A stretch of DNA of 5,064 nt from Comamonadaceae bacterium (GCA_024642025.1 JAHEBY010000221.1:1-5064), one strand, 5' to 3'. Positions 1-4,938 are shown, numbered from the stretch's first letter. A program made the numbers and translations. Notes: a model not told the origin generated them from the sequence alone.

Positions 1-518
1 CAGGTCGCATCCACAGCGCGATGGACGTGCAAAAAGTACACACCTACCGCCTGGACGCTTTTGATTCTGGCGATGCTGGAGACGTTGGCCAGGTGGAGGA
101 AGGACAGATTAATTTAGCAAAAAATTGGCCATTAGCCCCCGTTAAATATGACTCTTTAGCTATAAATAAAGTAGTAAACCGCCAGCAGTGGCCGCGCGTG
201 GAAATTGTGCTGAACCACGCGGGCGCGAGCGGCGCCATCGTGCGGGCGCTGCTGCGCCCCCTGTTTCAGGATGCGCCCGTGCTGGGCCTGGTCGCGGCAG
301 GCACCGGCAATGGGTCTCTGCATCAGGATCTGCAGGCCGCCCTCGTGGAAGCGATGGAGCAGGGTGTGGACGTGGTTCGGGCCACGCGTTGCGCGCGGGG
401 GCGGGTGATCTCCACCCCCGACGCAGTTATTCCCGATTCTGCCGGGCTATCGCCGGTCAAGGCACGGATCGCAATGATGCTCCGTTTGATAGCAGGGCCA
501 CCGCGGGCAGCCCATTAG
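1..518 (+). CDS. L-asparaginase, type II family, C-terminal part (5' end outside window)
   Basis: Hydrolyses L-asparagine to aspartate and ammonia; type II family enzymes usually act as tetramers. The reading frame is open to the left edge: bases 3-20 encode GRIHSA, which continues into VQKVHTYRLDAFDSGDAG, a block typical of the family, so the ATG at 21 is an internal Met and not the start. The N-terminal half with the TGGTI and TDT active-site motifs lies outside the window. Visible family blocks are WPRVEIVLNHAGASG, GLVAAGTGNGSLHQDL, VVRATRCARGRVI and the C-terminal DSAGLSPVKARIAMML. The segment before AGTGNG seems a few residues longer than in E. coli AnsB. The stretch between VEEG and WPRVEIV is encoded by unusually AT-rich DNA but has about the usual length for the family. 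The gene is convergent with adk and ends 50 nt from the adk stop. Family assignment is firm; whether the enzyme is periplasmic cannot be judged without the N-terminus. Confidence 0.9.
   Translation, partial: GRIHSAMDVQKVHTYRLDAFDSGDAGDVGQVEEGQINLAKNWPLAPVKYDSLAINKVVNRQQWPRVEIVLNHAGASGAIVRALLRPLFQDAPVLGLVAAGTGNGSLHQDLQAALVEAMEQGVDVVRATRCARGRVISTPDAVIPDSAGLSPVKARIAMMLRLIAGPPRAAH
107..180. other. AT-rich patch inside the asparaginase gene (possible domesticated repeat)
   Basis: About 31% G+C by my count, against clearly GC-rich coding sequence on both sides. The patch stays in frame and encodes roughly INLAKNWPLAPVKYDSLAIN and the next few residues. It holds a small dyad, CTTTA (154-158) with TAAAG (167-171). 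The composition and the words TAGCTATAAA and GTAGTAAAC remind me of short AT-rich intergenic repeats of Comamonadaceae. That is memory, not a search, and an ordinary variable loop of the protein is also possible. Confidence 0.35.
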
Positions 519-525
519 TTCAAGT

Positions 526-546
526 CCGTCAGCCTGTGGCTGACGG
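526..546. terminator. Hairpin between convergent asparaginase and adk genes
   Basis: CCGTCAGCC (526-534), loop TGT, GGCTGACGG (538-546): a perfect 9-bp stem, 8 nt after the asparaginase stop and 22 nt beyond the adk stop. Neither strand has a T tract after the stem, so it is not a textbook intrinsic terminator. It may act in both directions, protect 3' ends, or work with Rho. A second, bulged stem (AAGGCCTGG at 548-556 with CCAGGGCCTT at 577-586) overlaps the end of adk. Confidence 0.55.
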
Positions 547-568
547 CAAGGCCTGGTTAATCGGCTAG

Positions 569-1225
569 CTAGCTGGCCAGGGCCTTCAGGGCGCGCGCGG
601 TAATTTCTTCCACGCTGCCGGAGCCGCTGATGGCGCGGTATTTTGGCGCTGCGGCTGGTGCACCCTTGGCCCAGTCGGAATAGTAGGCCACCAGCGGGCG
701 GGTTTGCGCGTTGTAGACCTCCAGCCGCTTGCGCACGGTCTCTTCCTGGTCGTCTGGGCGCTGCACCAGCGGCTCGCCGGTCACGTCGTCCTTGCCGGCC
801 ACTTTGGGCGGGTTGAATTTGATGTGGTAGGTGCGCCCGGAGGCCGGGTGCGAACGGCGGCCGCTCATGCGCTCGATGATGGCTTCGAACGGAACGTCGA
901 TCTCAAGCACGTAATCCAGCGCGACGCCTGCCGCCTTCATGGCATCGGCCTGGGGCAGGGTGCGGGGAAAGCCGTCAAACAAAAAGCCATTGGCGCAGTC
1001 GGGTTGTGCGATGCGCTCTTTCACCAGGTTGATGATCAGGTCGTCACTGACCAGCCCGCCGGATTTCATCACCGCGTCCGCCTGCAGACCCAGCGGCGTG
1101 CCGGCCTTGACGGCGGCGCGCAGCATGTCGCCCGTGGAGATTTGAGGAATGCCGAACTTCTGGCAGATAAAGGTTGCCTGCGTTCCCTTGCCCGCACCAG
1201 GCGGGCCCAACAAGATCAGTTTCAT
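569..1225 (-). CDS. adk: Adenylate kinase
   Basis: Cytoplasmic enzyme that interconverts ATP + AMP and 2 ADP. The 218-residue product is close to E. coli Adk (214). Motifs in order: P-loop GPPGAGKGT at 7-15 with Lys13; the AMP-binding STGDMLR at 30-36; FDGFPRT at about 82-88; and the LID domain with GRRSHPASGRTYH and the Arg-rich RPDDQEETVRKRL helix. The LID lacks the four zinc-binding cysteines of Gram-positive enzymes, as expected for a proteobacterial long-form Adk. The ATG at 1225 is chosen because MKLILLGPPG is the standard N-terminus and GAGGAA (1230-1235) sits 4 nt upstream; an open frame extending to 1288 adds a 21-residue leader not seen in the family. It lies 124 nt after kdsB, the widest gap in the block, so it may be transcribed both by read-through and from its own promoter. 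Confidence 0.97.
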   Translation of the reverse strand: MKLILLGPPGAGKGTQATFICQKFGIPQISTGDMLRAAVKAGTPLGLQADAVMKSGGLVSDDLIINLVKERIAQPDCANGFLFDGFPRTLPQADAMKAAGVALDYVLEIDVPFEAIIERMSGRRSHPASGRTYHIKFNPPKVAGKDDVTGEPLVQRPDDQEETVRKRLEVYNAQTRPLVAYYSDWAKGAPAAAPKYRAISGSGSVEEITARALKALAS

Positions 1226-1307
1226 GGAGTTCCTCGGATCAAAAAACAGTTGAGCCATGTCGGTAGTCGGCGCACTCGCCGATCGCATCGCTTCTAAGTG
1301 AGGGTGG

Positions 1308-1316
1308 AGAATAGCA
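1308..1316 (-). promoter_or_regulatory. Possible extended -10 element for adk
   Basis: On the - strand the sequence reads TGCTATTCT, an extended -10 (TGn) followed by a 4/6 match to TATAAT, about 80 nt upstream of the adk ATG. I see no convincing -35 hexamer at 16-18 bp. The leader that would follow contains a weak 6-bp dyad (1267-1282). Low confidence; its only support is that it lies in the sole long gap of the gene block. Confidence 0.22.
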
Positions 1317-1324
1317 CGCTGTGC

Positions 1325-1354
1325 CTTCGGCTTCGCTTACGGCTGCGCCTCACG
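1325..1354. repeat. Degenerate hexamer tract at the 3' end of kdsB
   Basis: On the + strand the tract splits into CTTCGG, CTTCGC, TTACGG, CTGCGC, CTCACG: five units of a loose six-base pattern. The kdsB stop codon (TGA on the - strand, 1350-1352) falls in the last unit. It may be decayed low-complexity DNA; no stable hairpin or T tract identifies it as a terminator. Confidence 0.3.
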
Positions 1355-2189
1355 CGGGTTTTGCGCCAGCAAACAGGGTGCGAACCCGCTCCAGGTCGTC
1401 TGGCGTGTCTACGCCCGGGCCGGGCGCCAGGGAGGTTACATGCACGGCAATTCGATGCCCGTGCCACATGGCACGCAGCTGTTCCAGCGCCTCGGCAACT
1501 TCAATGGGCGCACGCGGCAGTTTGGGGAACAGGCGCAAAAACCCGGCGCGGTAGCCATAAATGCCGATGTGACGTAGCGGTGCGGCCCCGGCCATGTCTG
1601 CCCGGTTTTGCGCGTCGTTCGATGCGTGGCCAGCGTCAGAGCCAGCCCACCACGCCTGGCCGGCCATGTCCCGCGCCATCGGTATTGGGGCGCGGCTGAA
1701 GTACAGCGCCAGGCCTGCCGCGTCCAGCACCACTTTGACGATATTGGGGCTGTTGAAATCGGCCAGCGTTTCAATGGGGTGGGCGGCGGTGCTCATGCTG
1801 GCAGTGCTGTGGCGCTGCAGCAATCGCGCCACGTCCACCACCAGCGCAGGCGCGATCAGCGGTTCGTCACCCTGCACGTTGACCACAATTTCATCATCGG
1901 CCAGGCCCAGAATGTCACAGGCTTCGGCCAGCCGGTCGCTGCCCGAAGGATGGTCGTCACGGGTCAGCACCACATCAATCTGGTGCGCCTTGCAGGCGTC
2001 TACGATGGCCGGGCTGTCTGCGGCCACCACCACGCGCGGAGCATCTGAACCACCACCCAGTTGCGCCGTACCCTGTAGCACGCGCTGGGCAACCCGCACA
2101 ATCATTGGCACGCCGGCAATATCGGCCAGCGGCTTGTTGGGCAGTCGTGTGGAGGCAAGCCGCGCCGGAATCAGGACGGTGTAGCGCAT
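1350..2189 (-). CDS. kdsB: 3-deoxy-manno-octulosonate cytidylyltransferase (CMP-Kdo synthetase)
   Basis: Activates Kdo with CTP to give CMP-Kdo, the donor used to attach Kdo to lipid A in the cytoplasm. The N-terminal nucleotide-binding signature IPARLASTRLPNKPL (7-21) is intact, followed by TRDDHPSGSDRLAEA, VNVQGDEPLI (103-112), NIVKVVLDAAGLALYFSRAP, HIGIYGYRAGFLR and the Mg-binding end GVDTPDDLERV with Asp261. The protein is 279 residues, about 25-30 longer than the usual ~250. Extra material sits at roughly 171-203, between YFSRAPIP and the HIGIYGYRAG block, with a smaller insertion near 42-50. The ATG at 2189 is preferred over a TTG at 2204 because MRYTVLIPARL matches family N-termini. 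It begins 4 nt after the Trm112-like stop with only a weak Shine-Dalgarno, which suggests translational coupling. Confidence 0.96.
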   Translation of the reverse strand: MRYTVLIPARLASTRLPNKPLADIAGVPMIVRVAQRVLQGTAQLGGGSDAPRVVVAADSPAIVDACKAHQIDVVLTRDDHPSGSDRLAEACDILGLADDEIVVNVQGDEPLIAPALVVDVARLLQRHSTASMSTAAHPIETLADFNSPNIVKVVLDAAGLALYFSRAPIPMARDMAGQAWWAGSDAGHASNDAQNRADMAGAAPLRHIGIYGYRAGFLRLFPKLPRAPIEVAEALEQLRAMWHGHRIAVHVTSLAPGPGVDTPDDLERVRTLFAGAKPA

Positions 2190-2193
2190 GGGC

Positions 2194-2376
2194 TTAGCGC
2201 GCAAGCTCTTCGTCTGACAGGGTGCGGGCTTCAGTTTCGAGCATGATCGGAATGCCGTCGCGCACAGGGTAGGCGAGTCTGGCGCTGCGCGATATCAGCT
2301 CCTGGCGCTCGCGGTTGTATTGCAGCGGCCCTTTAGTGACGGGGCAAACCAGCAGTTCAAGCAGTCGTGTGTCCAT
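2194..2376 (-). CDS. Trm112-like (UPF0434/YcaR family) small protein
   Basis: A 60-residue protein, the usual size of the YcaR/UPF0434 family, with MDTRLLELLVCPVTKGPL at the N-terminus and RLAYPVRDGIPIMLETEAR in the second half. The eukaryotic relative Trm112 activates methyltransferases; the role of the bacterial protein is not settled. E. coli YcaR has a CPVC pair and a further cysteine. Here only Cys11 remains: the second position of the pair is Thr and the later one is Ser, so a four-cysteine zinc site cannot form in one chain. It is sandwiched between lpxK (13 nt) and kdsB (4 nt), its standard place in proteobacteria. The ATG at 2376 has no purine-rich Shine-Dalgarno (upstream CATCACCCC), so it probably relies on ribosomes finishing lpxK. 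Confidence 0.92.
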   Translation of the reverse strand: MDTRLLELLVCPVTKGPLQYNRERQELISRSARLAYPVRDGIPIMLETEARTLSDEELAR

Positions 2377-2389
2377 GGGGTGATGATAA

Positions 2390-3400
2390 CTATTGGGGTG
2401 GCGGTGCGAGCAATGGTGTCAGCAAGGCGTCCAGGGCCTGCAGGAACGCGGGTTCGGGCGTGAAAACCAGCGGCACCGCCAGCGCGTCGGGCTGGACCGG
2501 CCACAGCTTTACCGCGTCTTTTTCGGTGCAAATAAGGGTGTAGCCCCCGTCGATTATGCGTGACCAGCTACTGAAATCATAGTGATCGGGGAGCGCGCGG
2601 GTCTCGGCCAATGTCAGGCCCGCCTGCCGCAGCATGTCAAAAAAGGTTTGCGGCTGGGCAATGCCGGCAACCGCCAGCATGGGCTTCAGCGGCGCGGTCA
2701 GCGTTTGCAGGGGCACCTGGCCGCCGTCGCTACGCAGCGCATAGGCACCCAACGCCCGGGTGGCTCGATATCCGTTGGCAAAGGCAGGCTTGGCGCCGCT
2801 GTGCAGCACCAGGTCGACCCCACGTGGCCAGGGCTCGCGCAAGGGCCCGGCGGGCAGCAAAAAGCCGTTGCCCATGCCCCGGTCGTCAAACACGCAGATG
2901 TTGATGTCGCGGCAGAGCGCCAGATGCTGCAGGCCGTCATCGCAGACGACCACCCGGGTTTGCGGATAGCGGGCCAACAGGGCGCTGGCCGCCTCAAACC
3001 GGCTCGCCGCCACAAAAACCGGGGTTTCGGGGATGGAACGTTTGATCAGCGCGGGCTCGTCGCCCACGTCGCCTGCTGGGCTGTCGATGTGCACCTCAAG
3101 GCAGTCCACGCCGGCCCGTCCGTAGCCGCGAGACACGACGCCAACTGGCAGCCCACTCGCCTGCAAGTGCTTCACGATCGCCATCACCACGGGGGTTTTG
3201 CCCGACCCACCTGCCACCACATTGCCCACCACGATCACGGGCACTGCAAGGCGCCGGGTTTTAAACACGCCCATCCGGTACAAGGTTCGACGCAGCCCCA
3301 CCAGAGCGCCAAACAGCAGGCTCAGGGGCCACAGCAGCCAGGCCAGTGCCCCCCGATGGTTCCAGGCGCGGACCAGGGCTTGCTCAAACTTGTGTTTCAA
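2390..3400 (-). CDS. lpxK: Tetraacyldisaccharide 4'-kinase (lipid A 4'-kinase)
   Basis: Phosphorylates the 4' position of the tetraacylated lipid A disaccharide at the inner membrane, giving lipid IVA just before Kdo addition. The product has 336 residues, normal for the family. An N-terminal hydrophobic helix (about 19-37, AWLLWPLSLLFGALVGL) anchors it. The P-loop is GNVVAGGSGKTP (59-70, Lys68), followed by SRGYGR (90-95), GDEP (113-116), the metal/catalytic DDGLQH (154-159), LPAGPLREP, LPDHYDFS with His273, and TEKDAVK (292-298). The start is a TTG: there is no in-frame ATG before residue 43, family members begin just ahead of the membrane helix, and GGGTGATC, matching the 16S rRNA 3' end, lies 2 nt upstream. 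exbD ends 59 nt before it and the Trm112-like gene follows after 13 nt. All key residues look present. Confidence 0.96.
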   Translation of the reverse strand: MKHKFEQALVRAWNHRGALAWLLWPLSLLFGALVGLRRTLYRMGVFKTRRLAVPVIVVGNVVAGGSGKTPVVMAIVKHLQASGLPVGVVSRGYGRAGVDCLEVHIDSPAGDVGDEPALIKRSIPETPVFVAASRFEAASALLARYPQTRVVVCDDGLQHLALCRDINICVFDDRGMGNGFLLPAGPLREPWPRGVDLVLHSGAKPAFANGYRATRALGAYALRSDGGQVPLQTLTAPLKPMLAVAGIAQPQTFFDMLRQAGLTLAETRALPDHYDFSSWSRIIDGGYTLICTEKDAVKLWPVQPDALAVPLVFTPEPAFLQALDALLTPLLAPPPQ

Positions 3401-3402
3401 GG

Positions 3403-3420
3403 GATCACCCGACGGCGGGT
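3403..3420 (-). promoter_or_regulatory. lpxK ribosome-binding site partly inside a hairpin
   Basis: On the - strand, GGGTGATC (3410-3403) matches the distal part of the anti-Shine-Dalgarno complement and supports the TTG start at 3400. Its first bases belong to CGGGT, which can pair with ACCCG across a CCGT loop (whole dyad 3407-3420). The 5-bp GC-rich stem could partly hide the site until a ribosome from upstream opens it. Confidence 0.45.
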
Positions 3421-3455
3421 CGCGCCGCGGTCGTCGGCCGCATTGAGCCGGCCAT
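3405..3455 (-). CDS. Possible 16-codon mini-ORF between exbD and lpxK
   Basis: After the exbD TAA and 4 nt comes ATG, then 15 further codons and TGA, encoding MAGSMRPTTAARPAVG. It almost fills the exbD-lpxK gap. Its stop codon lies inside the lpxK Shine-Dalgarno (GGGTGATC), 4 nt before the TTG. Its own ribosome-binding site is poor (an A-rich stretch). No family is recognisable; any role would be as a translational relay. It may be chance in GC-rich DNA. Confidence 0.2.
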   Translation of the reverse strand: MAGSMRPTTAARPAVG

Positions 3456-3459
3456 GGTT

Positions 3460-3891
3460 TTACTTTTTGCCGCCCTGCGCGGTGGATTGCGTGGCAAAGG
3501 TAATCTGCACCAGCCCGGCGCGACGGGCTGCCTCCATCAGCGTGATGACCGCCTGATGTTTTGCACTGGCGTCGGCGCTGATGATGACCACAGTCTCCTT
3601 GCCAGACGGCGCGCTTTGCGCCAGCGCGTTGGCCAGTGTCACCACATCGCGCCCCTCGACGGGCACCTTGTTCACGCCGTAGGTGCCATCGCTGCTGACT
3701 GTGACGATCAACTCCTTGGGGTAATCGCGCTGCGAGTCGGCATCGGCCACCGGCAGCTTGAGCTGCAGCTCGGTGAATTTGCTGTAAGTGGTGGAGAGCA
3801 TCAAAAAGATCAGCACCACCAGCAGCACGTCAATGAACGGGATCAGATTGATCTCAGGCTCGTCGCGCGAGGATTTTCCGCGGAAGTTCAC
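3460..3891 (-). CDS. exbD: ExbD/TolR family biopolymer transport protein
   Basis: A 143-residue single-pass inner-membrane protein, the usual ExbD/TolR size. A short cytoplasmic N-terminus (FRGKSSRDEPEINLIPFID) leads into one membrane helix at about 16-35. Asp21, in PFIDVLLVVLIFLML, is the conserved proton-carrying aspartate of the family (Asp25 in E. coli ExbD). The rest is a periplasmic domain with KELIVTVSSDGTYGVN and VVIISADASAKHQAVITLM blocks, ending in a basic tail. With ExbB it should form a proton-motive-force motor. The start is GTG at 3891: it directly precedes the family N-terminus and has GAGGG 7 nt upstream, overlapping the exbB stop, so the two are translationally linked (10-nt gap). 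ExbD and TolR are not separable from this sequence alone, but a pair next to lpxK is commonly annotated exbBD. Confidence 0.9.
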   Translation of the reverse strand: MNFRGKSSRDEPEINLIPFIDVLLVVLIFLMLSTTYSKFTELQLKLPVADADSQRDYPKELIVTVSSDGTYGVNKVPVEGRDVVTLANALAQSAPSGKETVVIISADASAKHQAVITLMEAARRAGLVQITFATQSTAQGGKK

Positions 3892-3901
3892 GGCGCTGCC
3901 C

Positions 3902-4537
3902 TCAAGTCCGCCGGCCCATCGCCACCAGATGATGGGCCAGCCGCTCGGATGCCAGCTCCAGCATCATCAGGTAATAGTCGACCCGCGCCCGGAAATAGCG
4001 CCAGAAAATCAGCGATGGGATGGCAATAATCAGTCCGAAGGCGGTGTTGTACAGCGCGATCGAAATGCCATGCGCCAGTTGCGCCGGGTTGCCGCCTGTG
4101 GCTCCACCGGTGCCGGACTGCGAGCCAAAAATCTCGATCATGCCGACCACCGTGCCGAACAGGCCCATCAGCGGCGCGGCCGACGCAATGGTGGCCAATG
4201 CGCTCAGGTATTTTTCAAGACGGTGCGCCACCACGCGGCCCGAACCTTCCATCGTCGCGCGCAGTTCTGCCTCGGAAAGGCGCGGGTTGGCATGTATCGC
4301 CCGCAAGCCACTCGCAAGCACCTCGCCCATGGCCGAATTGCGGCCCAGCTGGGCAATGACATCGGTGCCCGGAATGTTCGTGCGCGACACGTTCAACACT
4401 TCATCCAGAAGTTTGGGCGGCATGATCTTGCTGGTCTTGAGGCTGATGAACCGCTCGATGATCAGCGCCAATGCCAGCACCGAGGCAGCGATCAGAGGCC
4501 AGATGGGCCAACCGGCGGCTTGTATGATTGAAAACAA
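3902..4537 (-). CDS. exbB: ExbB/TolQ/MotA-family proton channel protein
   Basis: A 211-residue polytopic inner-membrane protein, the stator partner of ExbD. Three membrane segments are visible: about 10-29, 112-137 and 156-178, with a long cytoplasmic loop between the first and second. Conserved core: SAAPLMGLFGTVVGMIEIF (119-137), containing Thr129, and GISIALYNTAFGLIIAIP (157-174), containing Thr165; the equivalent threonines line the proton path in ExbB/TolQ. A Gly-rich linker (SGTGGATGGN, 141-150) joins the last two helices. The best start is TTG at 4537: GGAG lies 7 nt upstream, MFSIIQAAGWPIWPL is a typical beginning, and the next in-frame ATG (residue 39) would delete the first helix. 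No tonB or tolA gene is visible, so the protein it energises is not identified. It is the first gene of the - strand block. Confidence 0.92.
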   Translation of the reverse strand: MFSIIQAAGWPIWPLIAASVLALALIIERFISLKTSKIMPPKLLDEVLNVSRTNIPGTDVIAQLGRNSAMGEVLASGLRAIHANPRLSEAELRATMEGSGRVVAHRLEKYLSALATIASAAPLMGLFGTVVGMIEIFGSQSGTGGATGGNPAQLAHGISIALYNTAFGLIIAIPSLIFWRYFRARVDYYLMMLELASERLAHHLVAMGRRT

Positions 4538-4571
4538 ATGACGTCTCCGCGCAAGAAAAAAAACCTGTTTG

Positions 4572-4589
4572 ATTATGGCCTACTGGCCA
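4572..4589 (-). promoter_or_regulatory. Possible exbB -10 element with adjoining dyad
   Basis: The - strand reads CATAAT (4577-4572), a 5/6 match to TATAAT, which would put the transcript start near 4565, about 28 nt before the exbB TTG. Its upstream end overlaps the inverted repeat TGGCC-TACT-GGCCA (4576-4589), which could be a regulator site. No good -35 is visible, so an activator may be needed. The block must have a promoter in this region; this exact site is a guess. Confidence 0.35.
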
Positions 4590-4620
4590 AACCGCCTTGC
4601 TACCGTGCAAAAGATACAAA

Positions 4621-4647
4621 GCGTAACCGGACGCTATCTTTTTACGC
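4621..4647. repeat. Dyad GCGTAA/TTACGC around a TATCTT element
   Basis: GCGTAA (4621-4626) and TTACGC (4642-4647) form a perfect 6-bp inverted repeat with a 15-bp spacer. Inside it lies TATCTT at 4635-4640, a 4/6 match to a + strand -10 box. The arrangement resembles an operator overlapping a promoter, but a 6-bp dyad can occur by chance. Confidence 0.25.
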
Positions 4648-4665
4648 CACAGAAACTGTGGATAA
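4647..4665. promoter_or_regulatory. Hairpin overlapping a perfect DnaA-box word
   Basis: CCACAG-AAA-CTGTGG (4647-4661) is a perfect 6-bp inverted repeat. Its right arm runs into TGTGGATAA (4657-4665), whose complement TTATCCACA is the consensus DnaA box. I found no second perfect box nearby, so this is not an origin; a DnaA-responsive site or coincidence are the options. Confidence 0.4.
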
Positions 4666-4718
4666 CTTTGTGCAGAACCCTTGGTCGAACCCTGCCAGAC
4701 CCGCGCCAATGCGTGAAG

Positions 4719-4736
4719 GTGACAGAACGATGACAA
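4719..4736 (-). promoter_or_regulatory. Pho-box-like direct repeat
   Basis: On the - strand: TTGTCAT, four bases CGTT, then CTGTCAC. This is the layout of a PhoB site, two 7-mers close to CTGTCAT with a 4-bp spacer, each matching 6 of 7. Orientation is toward exbB, 182 bp upstream of its start. No clear -10 lies at the expected ~10-bp distance downstream, and the usual AT-rich spacer is only half AT. Confidence 0.4.
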
Positions 4737-4790
4737 TTAAGGCGCCAGAAAATTCAATGAAATCAATGGTTTACAACACAAAATCTAGCG

Positions 4791-4812
4791 CTCGGCCGAG
4801 TTTGCCGGCAAA
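4791..4812. repeat. Two abutting perfect palindromes upstream of xseA
   Basis: CTCGGCCGAG (4791-4800) is immediately followed by TTTGCCGGCAAA (4801-4812), each a perfect palindrome. The word TTTGCCG recurs at 4823-4829, exactly 22 bp after 4801, which puts the two copies on the same DNA face. The array ends at the candidate xseA -10 and could be a repressor or activator site. Confidence 0.45.
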
Positions 4813-4829
4813 AGTGACAAAATTTGCCG

Positions 4830-4838
4830 TGCTATCTT
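4830..4838 (+). promoter_or_regulatory. Possible extended -10 promoter element for xseA
   Basis: TGCTATCTT: a TGn extension and a 4/6 match to TATAAT, 100 bp upstream of the xseA ATG. No good -35 at 16-18 bp, consistent with an extended -10 promoter. The repeated TTTGCCG word lies directly before it. Confidence 0.35.
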
Positions 4839-4938
4839 TTTTGTGGAGTACTCGTCTTGTGGCGCGTGCTGCGGGCAGCTATTCCATGCCGTTGGCGAGC
4901 CCAAATCGGCGCCAAACCTGCATTCGCGCCTGTCGGAC

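Larger units (their letters stand above)
4538..4938. other. Divergent exbB-xseA control region (401 bp)
   Basis: No convincing gene lies here. The open frames that cross it have no family-like sequence and no good ribosome-binding site. Composition is mixed: AT-rich at 4735-4790, GC-rich near xseA. It contains the dyads, Pho-box-like pair, DnaA-box word and -10 candidates listed separately, plus an 11-mer GCTATCTTTTT occurring at 4633-4643 and 4831-4841 on the same strand. An inverted repeat TTGGCG (4892-4897) / CGCCAA (4910-4915) could form a hairpin in the xseA leader. A small RNA cannot be excluded, but I recognise none. Confidence 0.6.

Noticed and set aside
21..518. Complete 165-residue protein starting at ATG 21
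   Set aside because: The frame is open to the left edge and the preceding codons (GRIHSA) continue the asparaginase family alignment, so this is an internal methionine of a partial gene.
1226..1288. N-terminal extension of adenylate kinase
   Set aside because: The added 21 residues lack family support, and a Shine-Dalgarno directly precedes the ATG at 1225.
2582..3556. Long + strand ORF (324 codons) opposite lpxK and exbD
   Set aside because: Antisense frame of GC-rich coding DNA; His/Gln/Arg-rich composition with no domain, while the - strand has clear LpxK and ExbD motifs.
4538..4938. Replication origin
   Set aside because: Only one perfect DnaA box, no box cluster, no extended AT-rich unwinding element and no dnaA/dnaN neighbour.
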